Assembly (NCBI RefSeq): GCF_016765775.1 | Contig: NZ_JAESVN010000003.1 | Coordinates: 248,001 to 312,000 of the forward strand | From: Szabonella alba | GTDB lineage: Bacteria; Pseudomonadota; Alphaproteobacteria; Rhodobacterales; Rhodobacteraceae | Direction: 5' to 3' | DNA: 64,000 bases | Shown here: positions 16,798-25,896 of the stretch, piece after piece | Layout: each line of letters starts with the position of its first letter | Numbering within the stretch: position 1 is the stretch's first letter | Notes under the pieces: model-generated | The model's input: only the letters and a program-made list of their open reading frames with translations | Databases searched by the model: none | Told to the model about the DNA's origin: nothing | Made by a program: the position numbers and the translations under genes

Positions 16798-18396
16798 ATG
16801 CTGGACAATCGCCCCACCCTTCCGCCCGAAATCGCCCGCCGCCGGACCTTTGCGATCATTTCGCATCCCGATGCTGGCAAGACCACGCTGACCGAAAAGT
16901 TCCTGCTGTTCGGGGGCGCGATCCAGATGGCCGGTCAGGTCCGCGCCAAGGGCGATGCCCGCCGCGCGCGCTCGGATTTCATGAAGCTGGAACAGGACCG
17001 GGGCATCTCGGTTTCGGCATCGGCCATGTCCTTCGATTTCCGCAACTGGCGCTTCAATCTGGTCGATACACCCGGCCACTCCGATTTCTCGGAAGATACC
17101 TATCGCACGCTGACGGCCGTGGATGCCGCGATCATGGTGATCGACGGCGCCAAGGGGGTCGAAAGCCAGACCCGCAAGCTGTTCGAGGTTTGCCGGTTGC
17201 GCGATCTGCCGATACTGACCTTCTGCAACAAGATGGACCGCGAAAGCCGCGACACCTTCGAGATCATCGACGAAATTCAGGAAAACCTTGCCATCGACGT
17301 GACCCCGGCAAGCTGGCCCATCGGGGTTGGGCGCGAATTCGTGGGGGCCTATGATCTTTTGCATGACCGGCTGGAAATCATGGACCGCGCCGACCGCAAC
17401 CGGGTTGCGGAATCGATCAAGATTTCCGGGCTGGATGATCCGAAACTGGCCGAGCATGTTCCGGCAGAACTTCTGAAGAAGTTCCGGGAAGAGCTTGAAA
17501 TGGCGCGGGAACTTCTGCCTGCTTTCGACCGGGAATCGTTTCTGAACGGGTCGATGACGCCAATCTGGTTCGGCTCGGCGATCAATTCCTTCGGGGTGCG
17601 CGAACTGATGGACGGGATGGGGGAATTCGGTCCCGAACCGCAGGTTCAGAAAGCCACCGAACGCCAGATTTCTCCTGAAGAATCAAATGTTACCGGCTTT
17701 GTCTTCAAGGTTCAGGCGAACATGGACCCCAAGCATCGCGACCGGGTTGCCTTCGTGCGCCTTGCCTCGGGCCATTTTGAACGCGGCATGAAGCTGACGC
17801 ATGTGCGTACGAAAAAGCCGATGGCGGTCAGCAATCCGGTGCTGTTCCTTGCCGCCGACCGTGAACTGGCCGAAGAGGCCTGGGCGGGTGATATCATCGG
17901 CATCCCGAACCACGGGCAGTTGCGCATCGGTGATGCGCTGACCGAGGGCGAAAGCCTGCGCTTCACCGGCATCCCGTCCTTTGCGCCCGAACTGTTGCAG
18001 GGCGTGCGGGCAGGCGATCCGATGAAGGCCAAGCATCTGGAAAAGGCGCTGATGCAATTTGCCGAGGAAGGTGCGGCCAAGGTCTTCAAGCCGATGATCG
18101 GTTCAGGCTTCATCGTCGGGGTCGTGGGCGCGCTGCAGTTTGACGTGCTGGCCAGCCGGATCGAGCTGGAATACAGCCTGCCGGTGCGGTTTGAACCGTC
18201 GCCCTTTTCTTCGGCCCGCTGGGTGCAGGGCCCCAAGCCCGAGATGGAAAAGCTGATCAATATCAACAAGCAGCATATCGCAACCGATCATGATGGTGAC
18301 ACGGTTTTCCTGACGCGGCTGCAATGGGATATCGATCGGGTGGTGCGCGATTATCCCGAATTGCGCCTGACGGCGACCAAGGAAATGATGGTCTGA
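16798..18396 (+). CDS. prfC: Peptide chain release factor 3
   Basis: Translational GTPase that removes RF1/RF2 from the ribosome after termination. The 532 residues show G1 SHPDAGKTTLTEK, the switch region DRGISVSASAMSF, G3 DTPGHSDFSEDT, G4 NKMD and the RF3-specific C-terminal part (ARWVQGPKPEMEKL). I prefer the ATG at 16798; an in-frame GTG at 16762 would add 12 residues. A strong hairpin follows the stop, suggesting it is transcribed alone. Confidence 0.97.
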   Translation: MLDNRPTLPPEIARRRTFAIISHPDAGKTTLTEKFLLFGGAIQMAGQVRAKGDARRARSDFMKLEQDRGISVSASAMSFDFRNWRFNLVDTPGHSDFSEDTYRTLTAVDAAIMVIDGAKGVESQTRKLFEVCRLRDLPILTFCNKMDRESRDTFEIIDEIQENLAIDVTPASWPIGVGREFVGAYDLLHDRLEIMDRADRNRVAESIKISGLDDPKLAEHVPAELLKKFREELEMARELLPAFDRESFLNGSMTPIWFGSAINSFGVRELMDGMGEFGPEPQVQKATERQISPEESNVTGFVFKVQANMDPKHRDRVAFVRLASGHFERGMKLTHVRTKKPMAVSNPVLFLAADRELAEEAWAGDIIGIPNHGQLRIGDALTEGESLRFTGIPSFAPELLQGVRAGDPMKAKHLEKALMQFAEEGAAKVFKPMIGSGFIVGVVGALQFDVLASRIELEYSLPVRFEPSPFSSARWVQGPKPEMEKLININKQHIATDHDGDTVFLTRLQWDIDRVVRDYPELRLTATKEMMV

Positions 18397-18401
18397 GCCC
18401 A

Positions 18402-18439
18402 CCCTCATGGGCGTGGCGGCGGTGATACGCCCGTGAGGG
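18402..18439 (+). terminator. Hairpin after prfC
   Basis: A 13-base stem (CCCTCATGGGCGT against ACGCCCGTGAGGG, one T-G pair) with a 12-base loop starts 5 bases after the prfC stop. There is no T-run, so it could stabilise the 3' end or act as a weak terminator rather than an intrinsic one. Confidence 0.45.
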
Positions 18440-18517
18440 CGCACCAAGGTAGGGCGTGGACAAGCCGCGTGTCTGCCGCCACTGTACTCCCCGATCGCGG
18501 TAAAAGGGGCAGATGGC

Positions 18518-19285
18518 ATGAGCGACGAAACCCTCACCTATCCCGATGCGCCCGATCATCTGATCCGGCAATGGAACCGGCGGCGCGGCCCGCTGTCTTT
18601 CGCGCCCGGAGAATCCCTGCCGCCCCTTGACTGCGACCTTGCCGCACTGGCACGCCGCCGCCTGCCTGCCACCGCCTCACCTTTGCCCGAGGGTGCCAGC
18701 GGTCATGCCCAGAAACGCCATGAATTGCAGGCCGATCTTGCCGGGCAAAGCGAATTGGCGCTGCTGAACGGTCTGCTGATCGCCCATCTGCGCAAACGCC
18801 GCTATCCGGCGCATGTGCCTGCGCTGTTCCACCGGATCTGGCGCGAACAGGGCACGGCGCTGATGCAGGATCTCAGCCCCCGCTGGCTGATTTCATCGCT
18901 CATCTCATTCGCCGAGGCCGGCACAACCGAGGAGGAGCGCAGCCTTGCCCGGGAAATGGGCATGCTGTTCTCACTGATGAAACTGTATGAGTTCGAGCGC
19001 CTGCACAGTGGTTCCCCGCCGGACAAGCCCTTTGCCTTGCGCCAGAAGGTCAAGGCGGACCTGCCCATGGGGATGCCGCCTTTTTCGCTTGTTTCCGGGG
19101 GGTTGGACATCAATCTTCTGGCGCCGCTTTGGGACAGGGCGCAGCGGCTGGACGTGCTGGGACCGCTGGCCTGTCATCTTCTGGACCGCCTGAACGGCGA
19201 TCCGGGGACGCTCTTCCGGCGCATCGCGGCCATGCGCAGCCGGAAACGGGCCCGCATCGAGGCGCGGCAGGCCCAGGAAGGCTGA
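18518..19285 (+). CDS. Conserved-looking protein of unknown function
   Basis: A 255-residue cytoplasmic protein, MSDETLTYPDAPDHLIRQWN..., that I do not recognise. It has no signal peptide or clear membrane helix, is rich in Arg and Leu and is probably mostly helical; the last 25 residues are very basic (RRIAAMRSRKRARIEARQ). Codon use is like that of its neighbours. It lies 121 bases after prfC and 159 bases before the helicase, reading the same way; the hairpin after prfC argues for a separate promoter. Confidence 0.75.
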   Translation: MSDETLTYPDAPDHLIRQWNRRRGPLSFAPGESLPPLDCDLAALARRRLPATASPLPEGASGHAQKRHELQADLAGQSELALLNGLLIAHLRKRRYPAHVPALFHRIWREQGTALMQDLSPRWLISSLISFAEAGTTEEERSLAREMGMLFSLMKLYEFERLHSGSPPDKPFALRQKVKADLPMGMPPFSLVSGGLDINLLAPLWDRAQRLDVLGPLACHLLDRLNGDPGTLFRRIAAMRSRKRARIEARQAQEG

Positions 19286-19444
19286 GCCTCCGCCATCGGC
19301 GATACGGCAGGGAACTTGACCTGTGCGCCCTTTCGCGCTACGCACCTTGGGTCCGGGGATTTCCCGGCCAGACGCCGGGACGCCCGGAATTCATTGCGTC
19401 CCAATCTTTTCTTTGCGGTCCGATACCGCAAGCACAGGACGCCA

Positions 19445-21079
19445 ATGACCAGTTTTTCCGATCTCGCGCTCGACCCGCGCGTTCTCAAGGCCGTATCCGA
19501 AGCAGGCTACGAAACCCCCACCCCGATTCAGGCGCAGGCCATTCCCCATGCGCTGGAAGGCCGTGATGTGCTGGGAATCGCCCAGACCGGCACCGGCAAG
19601 ACGGCAAGCTTCACGTTGCCGATGATCACGCTGCTGTCGAAGGGCCGCGCCCGCGCCCGGATGCCGCGCTCGCTGGTGCTGGCGCCGACGCGGGAACTGG
19701 CAGCACAGGTGGCCGAGAATTTCGACATCTATGCCAAGCATACCAAACTGACCAAGGCGCTGCTGATCGGCGGCGTGGCCTTTGGCGAACAGGACAAGCT
19801 GATCGACCGGGGTGTTGATGTGCTGATCGCGACGCCGGGCCGCCTGCTGGACCATTTTGAGCGCGGCAAGCTGCTTTTGAACGGTGTGCAGATCATGGTG
19901 GTGGATGAGGCTGACCGCATGCTCGATATGGGGTTCATCCCCGATATCGAGAAGATCTTCAGCCTGACCCCCTTCACGCGGCAGACTTTCTTCTATTCCG
20001 CCACGATGGCGCCCGAGATCGAGCGGATCACCAACACGTTCCTGTCTTCGGCTGTCAAGATCGAGGTCGCGCGTCAATCAACCACCTCTGAGACCATCGA
20101 ACAGGCCCTGATCGAGGTGAAGCCTGCCCGCAAGGATCGCAGCTTTGCCGACAAGCGTTCGGTCCTGCGCGCGCTGATCCGGCAAGAGGGTGAGGCCTGC
20201 ACCAATGCGATCATCTTCTGCAACCGCAAGATGGATGTGGATGTGGTTGCCAAATCGTTGAAACAGCACGGTTTCAACGCCTCTCCCATCCATGGGGATC
20301 TGGATCAGTCGGTGCGCACCCGCACGCTGGACGGGTTCCGCGACGGCTCGGTGCATCTGCTGGTGGCCTCTGACGTGGCTGCCCGGGGGCTGGATATTCC
20401 GGCTGTCAGCCATGTGTTCAATTTCGACGTGCCCAGCCATCCCGAGGATTATGTCCACCGCATCGGCCGCACAGGGCGTGCGGGCCGCAAGGGCAAGGCT
20501 TACACGATCTCGGTGCCGTCGGATGCCAAGTATCTGGCGGCGATCGAGGCGCTGGTCAAGCAGCCGATCCCGCGGGGCACCCTGCCAGACGGGTTCGAGA
20601 CTGACGCGGAGCCCAAGGTGACAACCAAACCCGAACGCCGCAACGAGGATGAGGCCGGTCCCGCCAAGCGCAGCCGCACGCGCGGCGGACGCGGACGCAG
20701 CGCCCGCAATGAGGATGCACCGGTCAAGGCCGAGGCGGAAACGCCGGTCGAGACGGTGGCAGACGAGACGCCCGAAGCCACCGTCAGCCCGGCAAAAGAA
20801 ACCGCCGCACCTGTTGAGGACCGGCGCGAAGAACGCCGCGATGACCGCAAGGATGACCGGCGGGACGACCGCAAGGATGACCGCCGCAGCGGGCGCCGTG
20901 ATGACCGCAGGGACGACCGCCGCGACCGTCGTGATGACCGTGTCGTCGGCATGGGCGACCATATGCCCGATTTCCTGATGCGCAGCTTCCGCATTGATGC
21001 GGCCAGCGCCGATGACAGCAGCGACAGCGCATCCGAGGCCAGCGAGTCCGAGGATACCGGAACCGCACAAGAGGCCTGA
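19445..21079 (+). CDS. DEAD-box RNA helicase (RhlE-like) with charged tail
   Basis: ATP-dependent RNA helicase for RNA remodelling. The 544 residues hold the Q motif (ETPTPIQAQAIPHAL), motif I AQTGTGKTA, motif II VVDEADRMLDMGF, motif III SAT, and motif VI HRIGRTGRAGR by about residue 345. After about residue 385 comes a disordered tail that is first Glu/Ala-rich, then an Asp/Arg repeat block (DDRKDDRRDDR) encoded at about 20818-20941, and ends in an acidic Ser/Asp stretch. I chose the ATG at 19445 because it begins the Q-motif region; 43 upstream in-frame residues look non-coding. Confidence 0.94.
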   Translation: MTSFSDLALDPRVLKAVSEAGYETPTPIQAQAIPHALEGRDVLGIAQTGTGKTASFTLPMITLLSKGRARARMPRSLVLAPTRELAAQVAENFDIYAKHTKLTKALLIGGVAFGEQDKLIDRGVDVLIATPGRLLDHFERGKLLLNGVQIMVVDEADRMLDMGFIPDIEKIFSLTPFTRQTFFYSATMAPEIERITNTFLSSAVKIEVARQSTTSETIEQALIEVKPARKDRSFADKRSVLRALIRQEGEACTNAIIFCNRKMDVDVVAKSLKQHGFNASPIHGDLDQSVRTRTLDGFRDGSVHLLVASDVAARGLDIPAVSHVFNFDVPSHPEDYVHRIGRTGRAGRKGKAYTISVPSDAKYLAAIEALVKQPIPRGTLPDGFETDAEPKVTTKPERRNEDEAGPAKRSRTRGGRGRSARNEDAPVKAEAETPVETVADETPEATVSPAKETAAPVEDRREERRDDRKDDRRDDRKDDRRSGRRDDRRDDRRDRRDDRVVGMGDHMPDFLMRSFRIDAASADDSSDSASEASESEDTGTAQEA

Positions 21080-21117
21080 TCGGCCCCCCTTCCCCTGCAT
21101 CGCAGACTTCAAACTGA

Positions 21118-21148
21118 AAAGGGCGGCCCCGCAATCGGGCCGCCCTTT
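21118..21148. terminator. Bidirectional intrinsic terminator between the helicase gene and rnj
   Basis: A perfect 12-bp stem (AAAGGGCGGCCC against GGGCCGCCCTTT) with a 7-base loop. Read rightward it ends in CCCTTTCGTTT, and read leftward in CCCTTTTCAGTTT. It lies between convergent genes ending at 21079 and 21205 and serves both. Confidence 0.85.
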
Positions 21149-21204
21149 CGTTTGGAACCATGGCGGGCCTGAACGGGGCCCGCCGATAACAGGGGCGCCT
21201 GATC

Positions 21205-22881
21205 CTATTCGTCCGACAGGCGTGAGATCACCATCGTGACCTCGGGTTTCTTGCCGATCTCTTCCATCGCGACCTGACGCAGGGTGCGGCGCATCGCCTC
21301 TTCCAGCTTGTCATCGTCGCGCAGAAGCTTGCGCCCCGAAGCGGCCAGCAGGCTCGCAAGCCCGGCCTCCAGCGTCTCGACCAGATCGGCGCCGCTGCGC
21401 CCCTTGGAGGGCAGGCCCATGGTTTCGACCCAGGGGTCGCCCAGAACCTCATCACCTTCGTCCAGGATCAGCGTCACCAGCGCATGACCGTTGAGCGCCA
21501 TGCGGATCCGGTCGCGGACGATCCCGTCGCGCGCGCCGATCAGGACCGACCCGTCCAGATAGGTGCGCCCGGTCTCGATATATTCGGCGATGGTCGGGGC
21601 ATCACCGGTCAGATCGACCAGCATGCCATTGGTCACAACTTCGGATTTCCGGCCGGTCGCCATGGCAATCCGCGCATGTTCGCGCAGATGGCGGTGCTCC
21701 CCATGCATGGGGATCACGATCTGCGGGTTCAGCACCTGATGCACCGTTTCCAGATCCGGACGGTTGGCATGGCCCGAAACATGGTAAAGGCCGCCATTGT
21801 CATCGACGATATTGACGCCCATTTCCGAAAAGGCGTTCATGATCGAGATCACGCCGCGTTCATTGCCCGGAATGGTCTTGGACGAAAACAGGAAGGTATC
21901 GCCCTCCTTCATCTCCAGCCCCAGATACTTGCCCCGCGACAGTTGCGCCGAGGCCGCGCGGCGTTCGCCCTGCGATCCGGTCACGATCAGCATCAGGTTG
22001 CCGCGCGGCACTTCCTGCGCCTCTTCGGGGCTGACGGTGCGCGGGAAATCGGTCAGAACGCCCGATTCCTCGGCCGCCGAAACCATGCGCCGCATCGCGC
22101 GCCCCAGCAAACAGATGGTGCGGCCCGCAGCCTGCGCCGCCTCGGCCAGCGACCGCAACCGCGCGACATTCGAGGCGAAGGTCGTAGCAACGACCATGCC
22201 GTTCTGCGCCCGGATCAGATCGGTCAGGGGCTGGCGCAGGGTCGATTCCGACCGTCCCGGATGCAGCGAGAACACATTGGTGCTGTCGCACATCAGGGCC
22301 TTGACGGGCCGTTCGGCGGCAATGGCGCGAAAGGCGCTGGCATCCCAGGGTTCCCCGACAAGCGGATTTTCATCCAACTTAAAATCGCCCGAATGGACGA
22401 TCCGCCCTGCCGGCGTGTCGATCACAAGGGCCGAGCTTTCGGGCACCGAATGGCTGACCGGCATGAACTGCACATCGAACGGCCCGGCCTGCACGGTTTC
22501 GGGGCGCGGCTCGACAATGGTGATCGCGTCTTTCGGATGGCCGAATTCATCAAATTTCAGCCGCCCGATCGTGCCGGTGAAGCGGCGCATATAGACCGGA
22601 ACCTTCAGCTTGGCCCAGTAATGCGCCAGCGCGCCGATATGATCTTCATGCGCGTGAGTGACAAAGATCGCCTCAAGCCGGTCGCGGCGTTGCATCAGCC
22701 AGCCGATATCGGGCAGGATCAGATCCACACCGGGGGTCGTGTCCATGTCGGGAAAGGTCACGCCCAGATCGACAAGGATCAGGCGCTCCCTGTCCTCGGG
22801 GCCGTACCCATAGACATAGGCGTTCATCCCGATCTCCCCCGCGCCACCGAGGGGAAGATAGATCAGCCGGTTCGATTTCAT
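21205..22881 (-). CDS. rnj: Ribonuclease J
   Basis: Metallo-beta-lactamase/beta-CASP ribonuclease with 5'-3' exo- and endonuclease activity, used in mRNA decay and rRNA maturation. The 558 residues contain the zinc motif THAHEDHIGA at about 75-84, the later ligands SHSVPES and SGDFKLD, the beta-CASP SGHANRPDL and PMHGEHRHL motifs, and a C-terminal domain. The ATG overlaps the coaX stop as ATGA, and it is the last gene of the nuo-birA-coaX-rnj unit, ending at a strong terminator. An RNase E/G gene is also present in this window (63760-64000). Confidence 0.96.
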   Translation of the reverse strand: MKSNRLIYLPLGGAGEIGMNAYVYGYGPEDRERLILVDLGVTFPDMDTTPGVDLILPDIGWLMQRRDRLEAIFVTHAHEDHIGALAHYWAKLKVPVYMRRFTGTIGRLKFDEFGHPKDAITIVEPRPETVQAGPFDVQFMPVSHSVPESSALVIDTPAGRIVHSGDFKLDENPLVGEPWDASAFRAIAAERPVKALMCDSTNVFSLHPGRSESTLRQPLTDLIRAQNGMVVATTFASNVARLRSLAEAAQAAGRTICLLGRAMRRMVSAAEESGVLTDFPRTVSPEEAQEVPRGNLMLIVTGSQGERRAASAQLSRGKYLGLEMKEGDTFLFSSKTIPGNERGVISIMNAFSEMGVNIVDDNGGLYHVSGHANRPDLETVHQVLNPQIVIPMHGEHRHLREHARIAMATGRKSEVVTNGMLVDLTGDAPTIAEYIETGRTYLDGSVLIGARDGIVRDRIRMALNGHALVTLILDEGDEVLGDPWVETMGLPSKGRSGADLVETLEAGLASLLAASGRKLLRDDDKLEEAMRRTLRQVAMEEIGKKPEVTMVISRLSDE

Positions 22882-23657
22882 GCGGTTTCCTGTTCCTTGT
22901 TCAATTCGTGAATGAGAACGAGACCTTCCATGGTCAGATCGTCCTCGATAGCGTCAAATAGCTCGGTTCCCTGTTGAAACAGGGGGGCGAGGCCGCCCGT
23001 TGCGATGACCTTCATAGGGCTGTCTCGTTCCAGCCGGATCTGGCGAACGATACCCTCGACAAGGCCGATATACCCCCAATACACGCCCGACTGCATGCAG
23101 GCCACCGTATTCGTGCCGATGGCGGATTGCGGCTTGGTCACATCAACATGCGGCAACGCGGCGGCCGCCATATGCAGCGCCTCAAGGCTCAGGTTCACAC
23201 CCGGGGCGATCACCCCGCCGATATAGGCGCCATCGGTATCGACCACGTCAAAGGTGGTCGCGGTGCCGAAATCCACCACGATCAGATTGCCGCCATGGCG
23301 CGCGAAACCCGCAACCGTATTCACCAGACGGTCCGGCCCGACCGTCGTGCCCTGATCGACGCGGGGCGCCACCGGCAGGCGGCATTCGGGCTTGCCCACC
23401 ACCAGCGGGCGGCAGTCGAAATAGCGGTTGCACAGGACCCGCAGATTGAACACCACACGCGGCACGGTCGAGGAAATGATCGTCTCGGTGACCTGCACCT
23501 CGGTTTTCGTGAGATGCATCAGCGATGTCAGCCAGACGAAATATTCATCCGCCGTGCGCTTGTGATCGGTCGCGATACGCCATGTCGCCCGAAAGCGCGC
23601 TCCGTCCCAGATGGAAAAGACGGTATTGGTATTGCCGCAATCAATGGCCAGAAGCAT
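22878..23657 (-). CDS. coaX: Type III pantothenate kinase
   Basis: Phosphorylates pantothenate in the first step of coenzyme A synthesis. The 259-residue protein has the ASKHA phosphate-binding N-terminus MLLAIDCGNTNTVFSIWDG, GTTVGPDRLVN and the second phosphate loop VVDFGTATTFDVV, with GGVIAPGVNLSLEAL after it, as in CoaX. It overlaps rnj by four bases and lies 23 bases after birA. Confidence 0.95.
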   Translation of the reverse strand: MLLAIDCGNTNTVFSIWDGARFRATWRIATDHKRTADEYFVWLTSLMHLTKTEVQVTETIISSTVPRVVFNLRVLCNRYFDCRPLVVGKPECRLPVAPRVDQGTTVGPDRLVNTVAGFARHGGNLIVVDFGTATTFDVVDTDGAYIGGVIAPGVNLSLEALHMAAAALPHVDVTKPQSAIGTNTVACMQSGVYWGYIGLVEGIVRQIRLERDSPMKVIATGGLAPLFQQGTELFDAIEDDLTMEGLVLIHELNKEQETA

Positions 23658-23680
23658 GGGCCGTCCCTTCTATCGGGTGC

Positions 23681-24460
23681 TCAGAAAAAGATATCGGCGG
23701 CCGGAATCGCCTCACGGCCCGTGGGGGTGTCAAGGATCAGCGCGCCCTGCCCGTCCATATCGGCAAAGATGCCGGTCCGGCTATGGCTGCCGGTGCGCGC
23801 GGTGATCGGCTGCCCCAGTCGCGCGGCAAGGCCCAGCCAGTCGCGGCGGGCCGGGGCAAAACCCTGCGCCAGAAACTGTGCCTCACGCCGGGCATAGGCA
23901 GGGGCAAGGTGGGCCAGAAACGCCTCGGGCGTGATGCGTATGCCGGTTTCGGACAGCAGGCTGACGGGGGGCACCGCGCCCGGCTCCACGCTTTCGGGCG
24001 GTGGGGCCGCGATCAGGTTGACGCCGATCCCGATGGCCAGCCGGGCAACGCCGCCCGCACCACCGCCTGCTCCGCTGCTTTCCAGCAGGATCCCGGCCAG
24101 CTTGCCGCCGTTCAGCAACACATCATTGGGCCATTTCAGCCGGAAACTGTCAGGCAGGCCGGTCAGGACGACACAGGTTTCATGCAGGGCCAGCGCCGCA
24201 AGGAAGGACCGCAGCGCGACTGTCGCCGCCGGACCCCGGGGCCGCATGGTCAGGGTGCCGTAGAAATTGCCGCGCGGGCTGACCCATGGCCGCCCGCGTC
24301 GTCCCCTGCCCCCGGTCTGTTCCCCCGCGACGATCCAGGTCGGCGTCGCGGGGTCGATCCGCAGGGCATGGGCATTTGTGCTGTCGGTCGTTGCCAGCAG
24401 GATCCGGTCCGTGCCTTCCGGCCAGTCCGGGGGCGGGTTCGGAACCGGCTCAGCGGACAA
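23681..24460 (-). CDS. birA: Biotin--[acetyl-CoA-carboxylase] ligase (no DNA-binding domain)
   Basis: Attaches biotin to carboxylase carrier domains. The protein contains the catalytic loop [17 protein letters not shown], the core [17 protein letters not shown] and [10 protein letters not shown], but no N-terminal helix-turn-helix, so it should not act as a repressor. The likely start is a TTG at 24460 (259 residues, overlapping the nuoN stop); an ATG at 24493 would add an Arg-rich 11-residue leader deeper inside nuoN. Its position after nuoN is known from Paracoccus. A substrate in this window is the carrier domain of mccA. Confidence 0.9.
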   Translation of the reverse strand: MSAEPVPNPPPDWPEGTDRILLATTDSTNAHALRIDPATPTWIVAGEQTGGRGRRGRPWVSPRGNFYGTLTMRPRGPAATVALRSFLAALALHETCVVLTGLPDSFRLKWPNDVLLNGGKLAGILLESSGAGGGAGGVARLAIGIGVNLIAAPPPESVEPGAVPPVSLLSETGIRITPEAFLAHLAPAYARREAQFLAQGFAPARRDWLGLAARLGQPITARTGSHSRTGIFADMDGQGALILDTPTGREAIPAADIFF

Positions 24461-25886
24461 GCGTTTCCGCCGCCGCCTGGGCCAGCGCCTCAACCCCGAA
24501 GAGGTTGACGATCCCTGCCACCATCACCAGCGCCGAGATCAGCAGTGCCGCCCCCTGCACCGAGCCGATCCGGCCATCCACGCCTTCGCCCTCGGATCCG
24601 AAATACATGTAGAAGACGATGCGAAGATAGTAGAAGGCACCGATCACCGAGGCGACAACCCCCGCAACGGCCAGCCATGTCATGTCCGCATTGACGGCGG
24701 CCTGCAGCACATAAAGCTTGCCGAAGAAGCCGACCATCGGCGGCACACCGGCAAGGCTGAACAGCAGGACCAGAAGCGCCATCGCCTGCAAGGGTGCGGT
24801 CTTGGACAGCATATGCAGGCTGTCGATCGAGGTGACGGGCTGGCCGCCCCGCTCCATCGACAGGATGAAGGCGAAGGTGCCGATATTCATCGCGACATAG
24901 ATCGCCATATAGACCAGCATCGCCTGCACGCCGAATGCCGTGCCCGAGGCCAGACCGATCAACGCAAAACCCATATGCGCAATCGAGGAATATGCCATCA
25001 GCCGCTTGATATCACGCTGCCCGATGGCCGCGATCCCGCCAAGGAACATCGACAGCACCGCCAGAAGCGCGATCACCTGCCCCCAATCGCCGGTGACATT
25101 GCCGAAGGCGTCATGCATCAGCCGCGCCAGCAGCGCCATCGCGGCAATTTTCGGCGCCGTGGCAAAGAAGGCGGTCACTGGGGTGGGCGAGCCTTCATAG
25201 ACATCCGGCGTCCACATGTGGAACGGCACCGCCGAGATCTTGAAGGCCAGACCGGCGATCATGAAGACCATGCCGAACAGCACACCCAGCGGCAGCCCGT
25301 CCTCGACCGTGCTCAGGATCCCGGCAAAGTTGGTGGTGCCGGCAAAGCCGTAGATCAGCGAGGCCCCGTACAGCAGCAGACCCGAGGACAGCGATCCGAG
25401 GACGAAATATTTCAGCCCCGCCTCGGACGAACGCGCGGAATCGCGGCGCATCGAGGCAACGACGTAAAGCGCCAGCGACTGCAGCTCCAGCCCCATATAC
25501 AGCGCCATCAGGTCGCCCGACGAAACCATGATCATCATGCCCAGAACCGACAGCGCGATCAGGATCGGAAATTCAAAGCGCAGCATGTCGCGCCGTACCA
25601 TGTAATCCTTGCTGATGATCAGAACCGCCGCCGCCGAAAGCAGGATCGCCACCTTGGCAAACCGGGCAAAGCCGTCATCGTTGAACATGCCACCAAAGGC
25701 CACATGTTCAACCCCGCCGCCCAGCCCGATCCAGGCGGCAAGCAGCAGGAAAAGCCCGGCGGTCAGCCACATCAGCAGCGGCCCGGTCCGGTCCTTACCG
25801 GTATAGACCGCGCCCAGAAGCGCGGCCATCGCAAAGACCGCAAGGATGAATTCGGGGAGGATGGTATTGAAATCGGTGGAGGTCAT
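24450..25886 (-). CDS. nuoN: NADH-quinone oxidoreductase subunit N
   Basis: Antiporter-like proton-pumping membrane subunit of complex I. The 478 residues are almost entirely hydrophobic helices, starting [21 protein letters not shown], with the conserved core [25 protein letters not shown], which includes the Lys and His/Pro kink of the discontinuous helix. It lies 10 bases after nuoM; its 3' end overlaps the likely birA start. Confidence 0.97.
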   Translation of the reverse strand: MTSTDFNTILPEFILAVFAMAALLGAVYTGKDRTGPLLMWLTAGLFLLLAAWIGLGGGVEHVAFGGMFNDDGFARFAKVAILLSAAAVLIISKDYMVRRDMLRFEFPILIALSVLGMMIMVSSGDLMALYMGLELQSLALYVVASMRRDSARSSEAGLKYFVLGSLSSGLLLYGASLIYGFAGTTNFAGILSTVEDGLPLGVLFGMVFMIAGLAFKISAVPFHMWTPDVYEGSPTPVTAFFATAPKIAAMALLARLMHDAFGNVTGDWGQVIALLAVLSMFLGGIAAIGQRDIKRLMAYSSIAHMGFALIGLASGTAFGVQAMLVYMAIYVAMNIGTFAFILSMERGGQPVTSIDSLHMLSKTAPLQAMALLVLLFSLAGVPPMVGFFGKLYVLQAAVNADMTWLAVAGVVASVIGAFYYLRIVFYMYFGSEGEGVDGRIGSVQGAALLISALVMVAGIVNLFGVEALAQAAAETLVR

Positions 25887-25896
25887 CTCTGCGCCC

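Noticed and set aside
20818-20941. The repeating Asp/Arg codons as a CRISPR or tandem DNA repeat array
   Set aside because: The repeat units vary, lack spacers, stay in frame and encode a protein tail.
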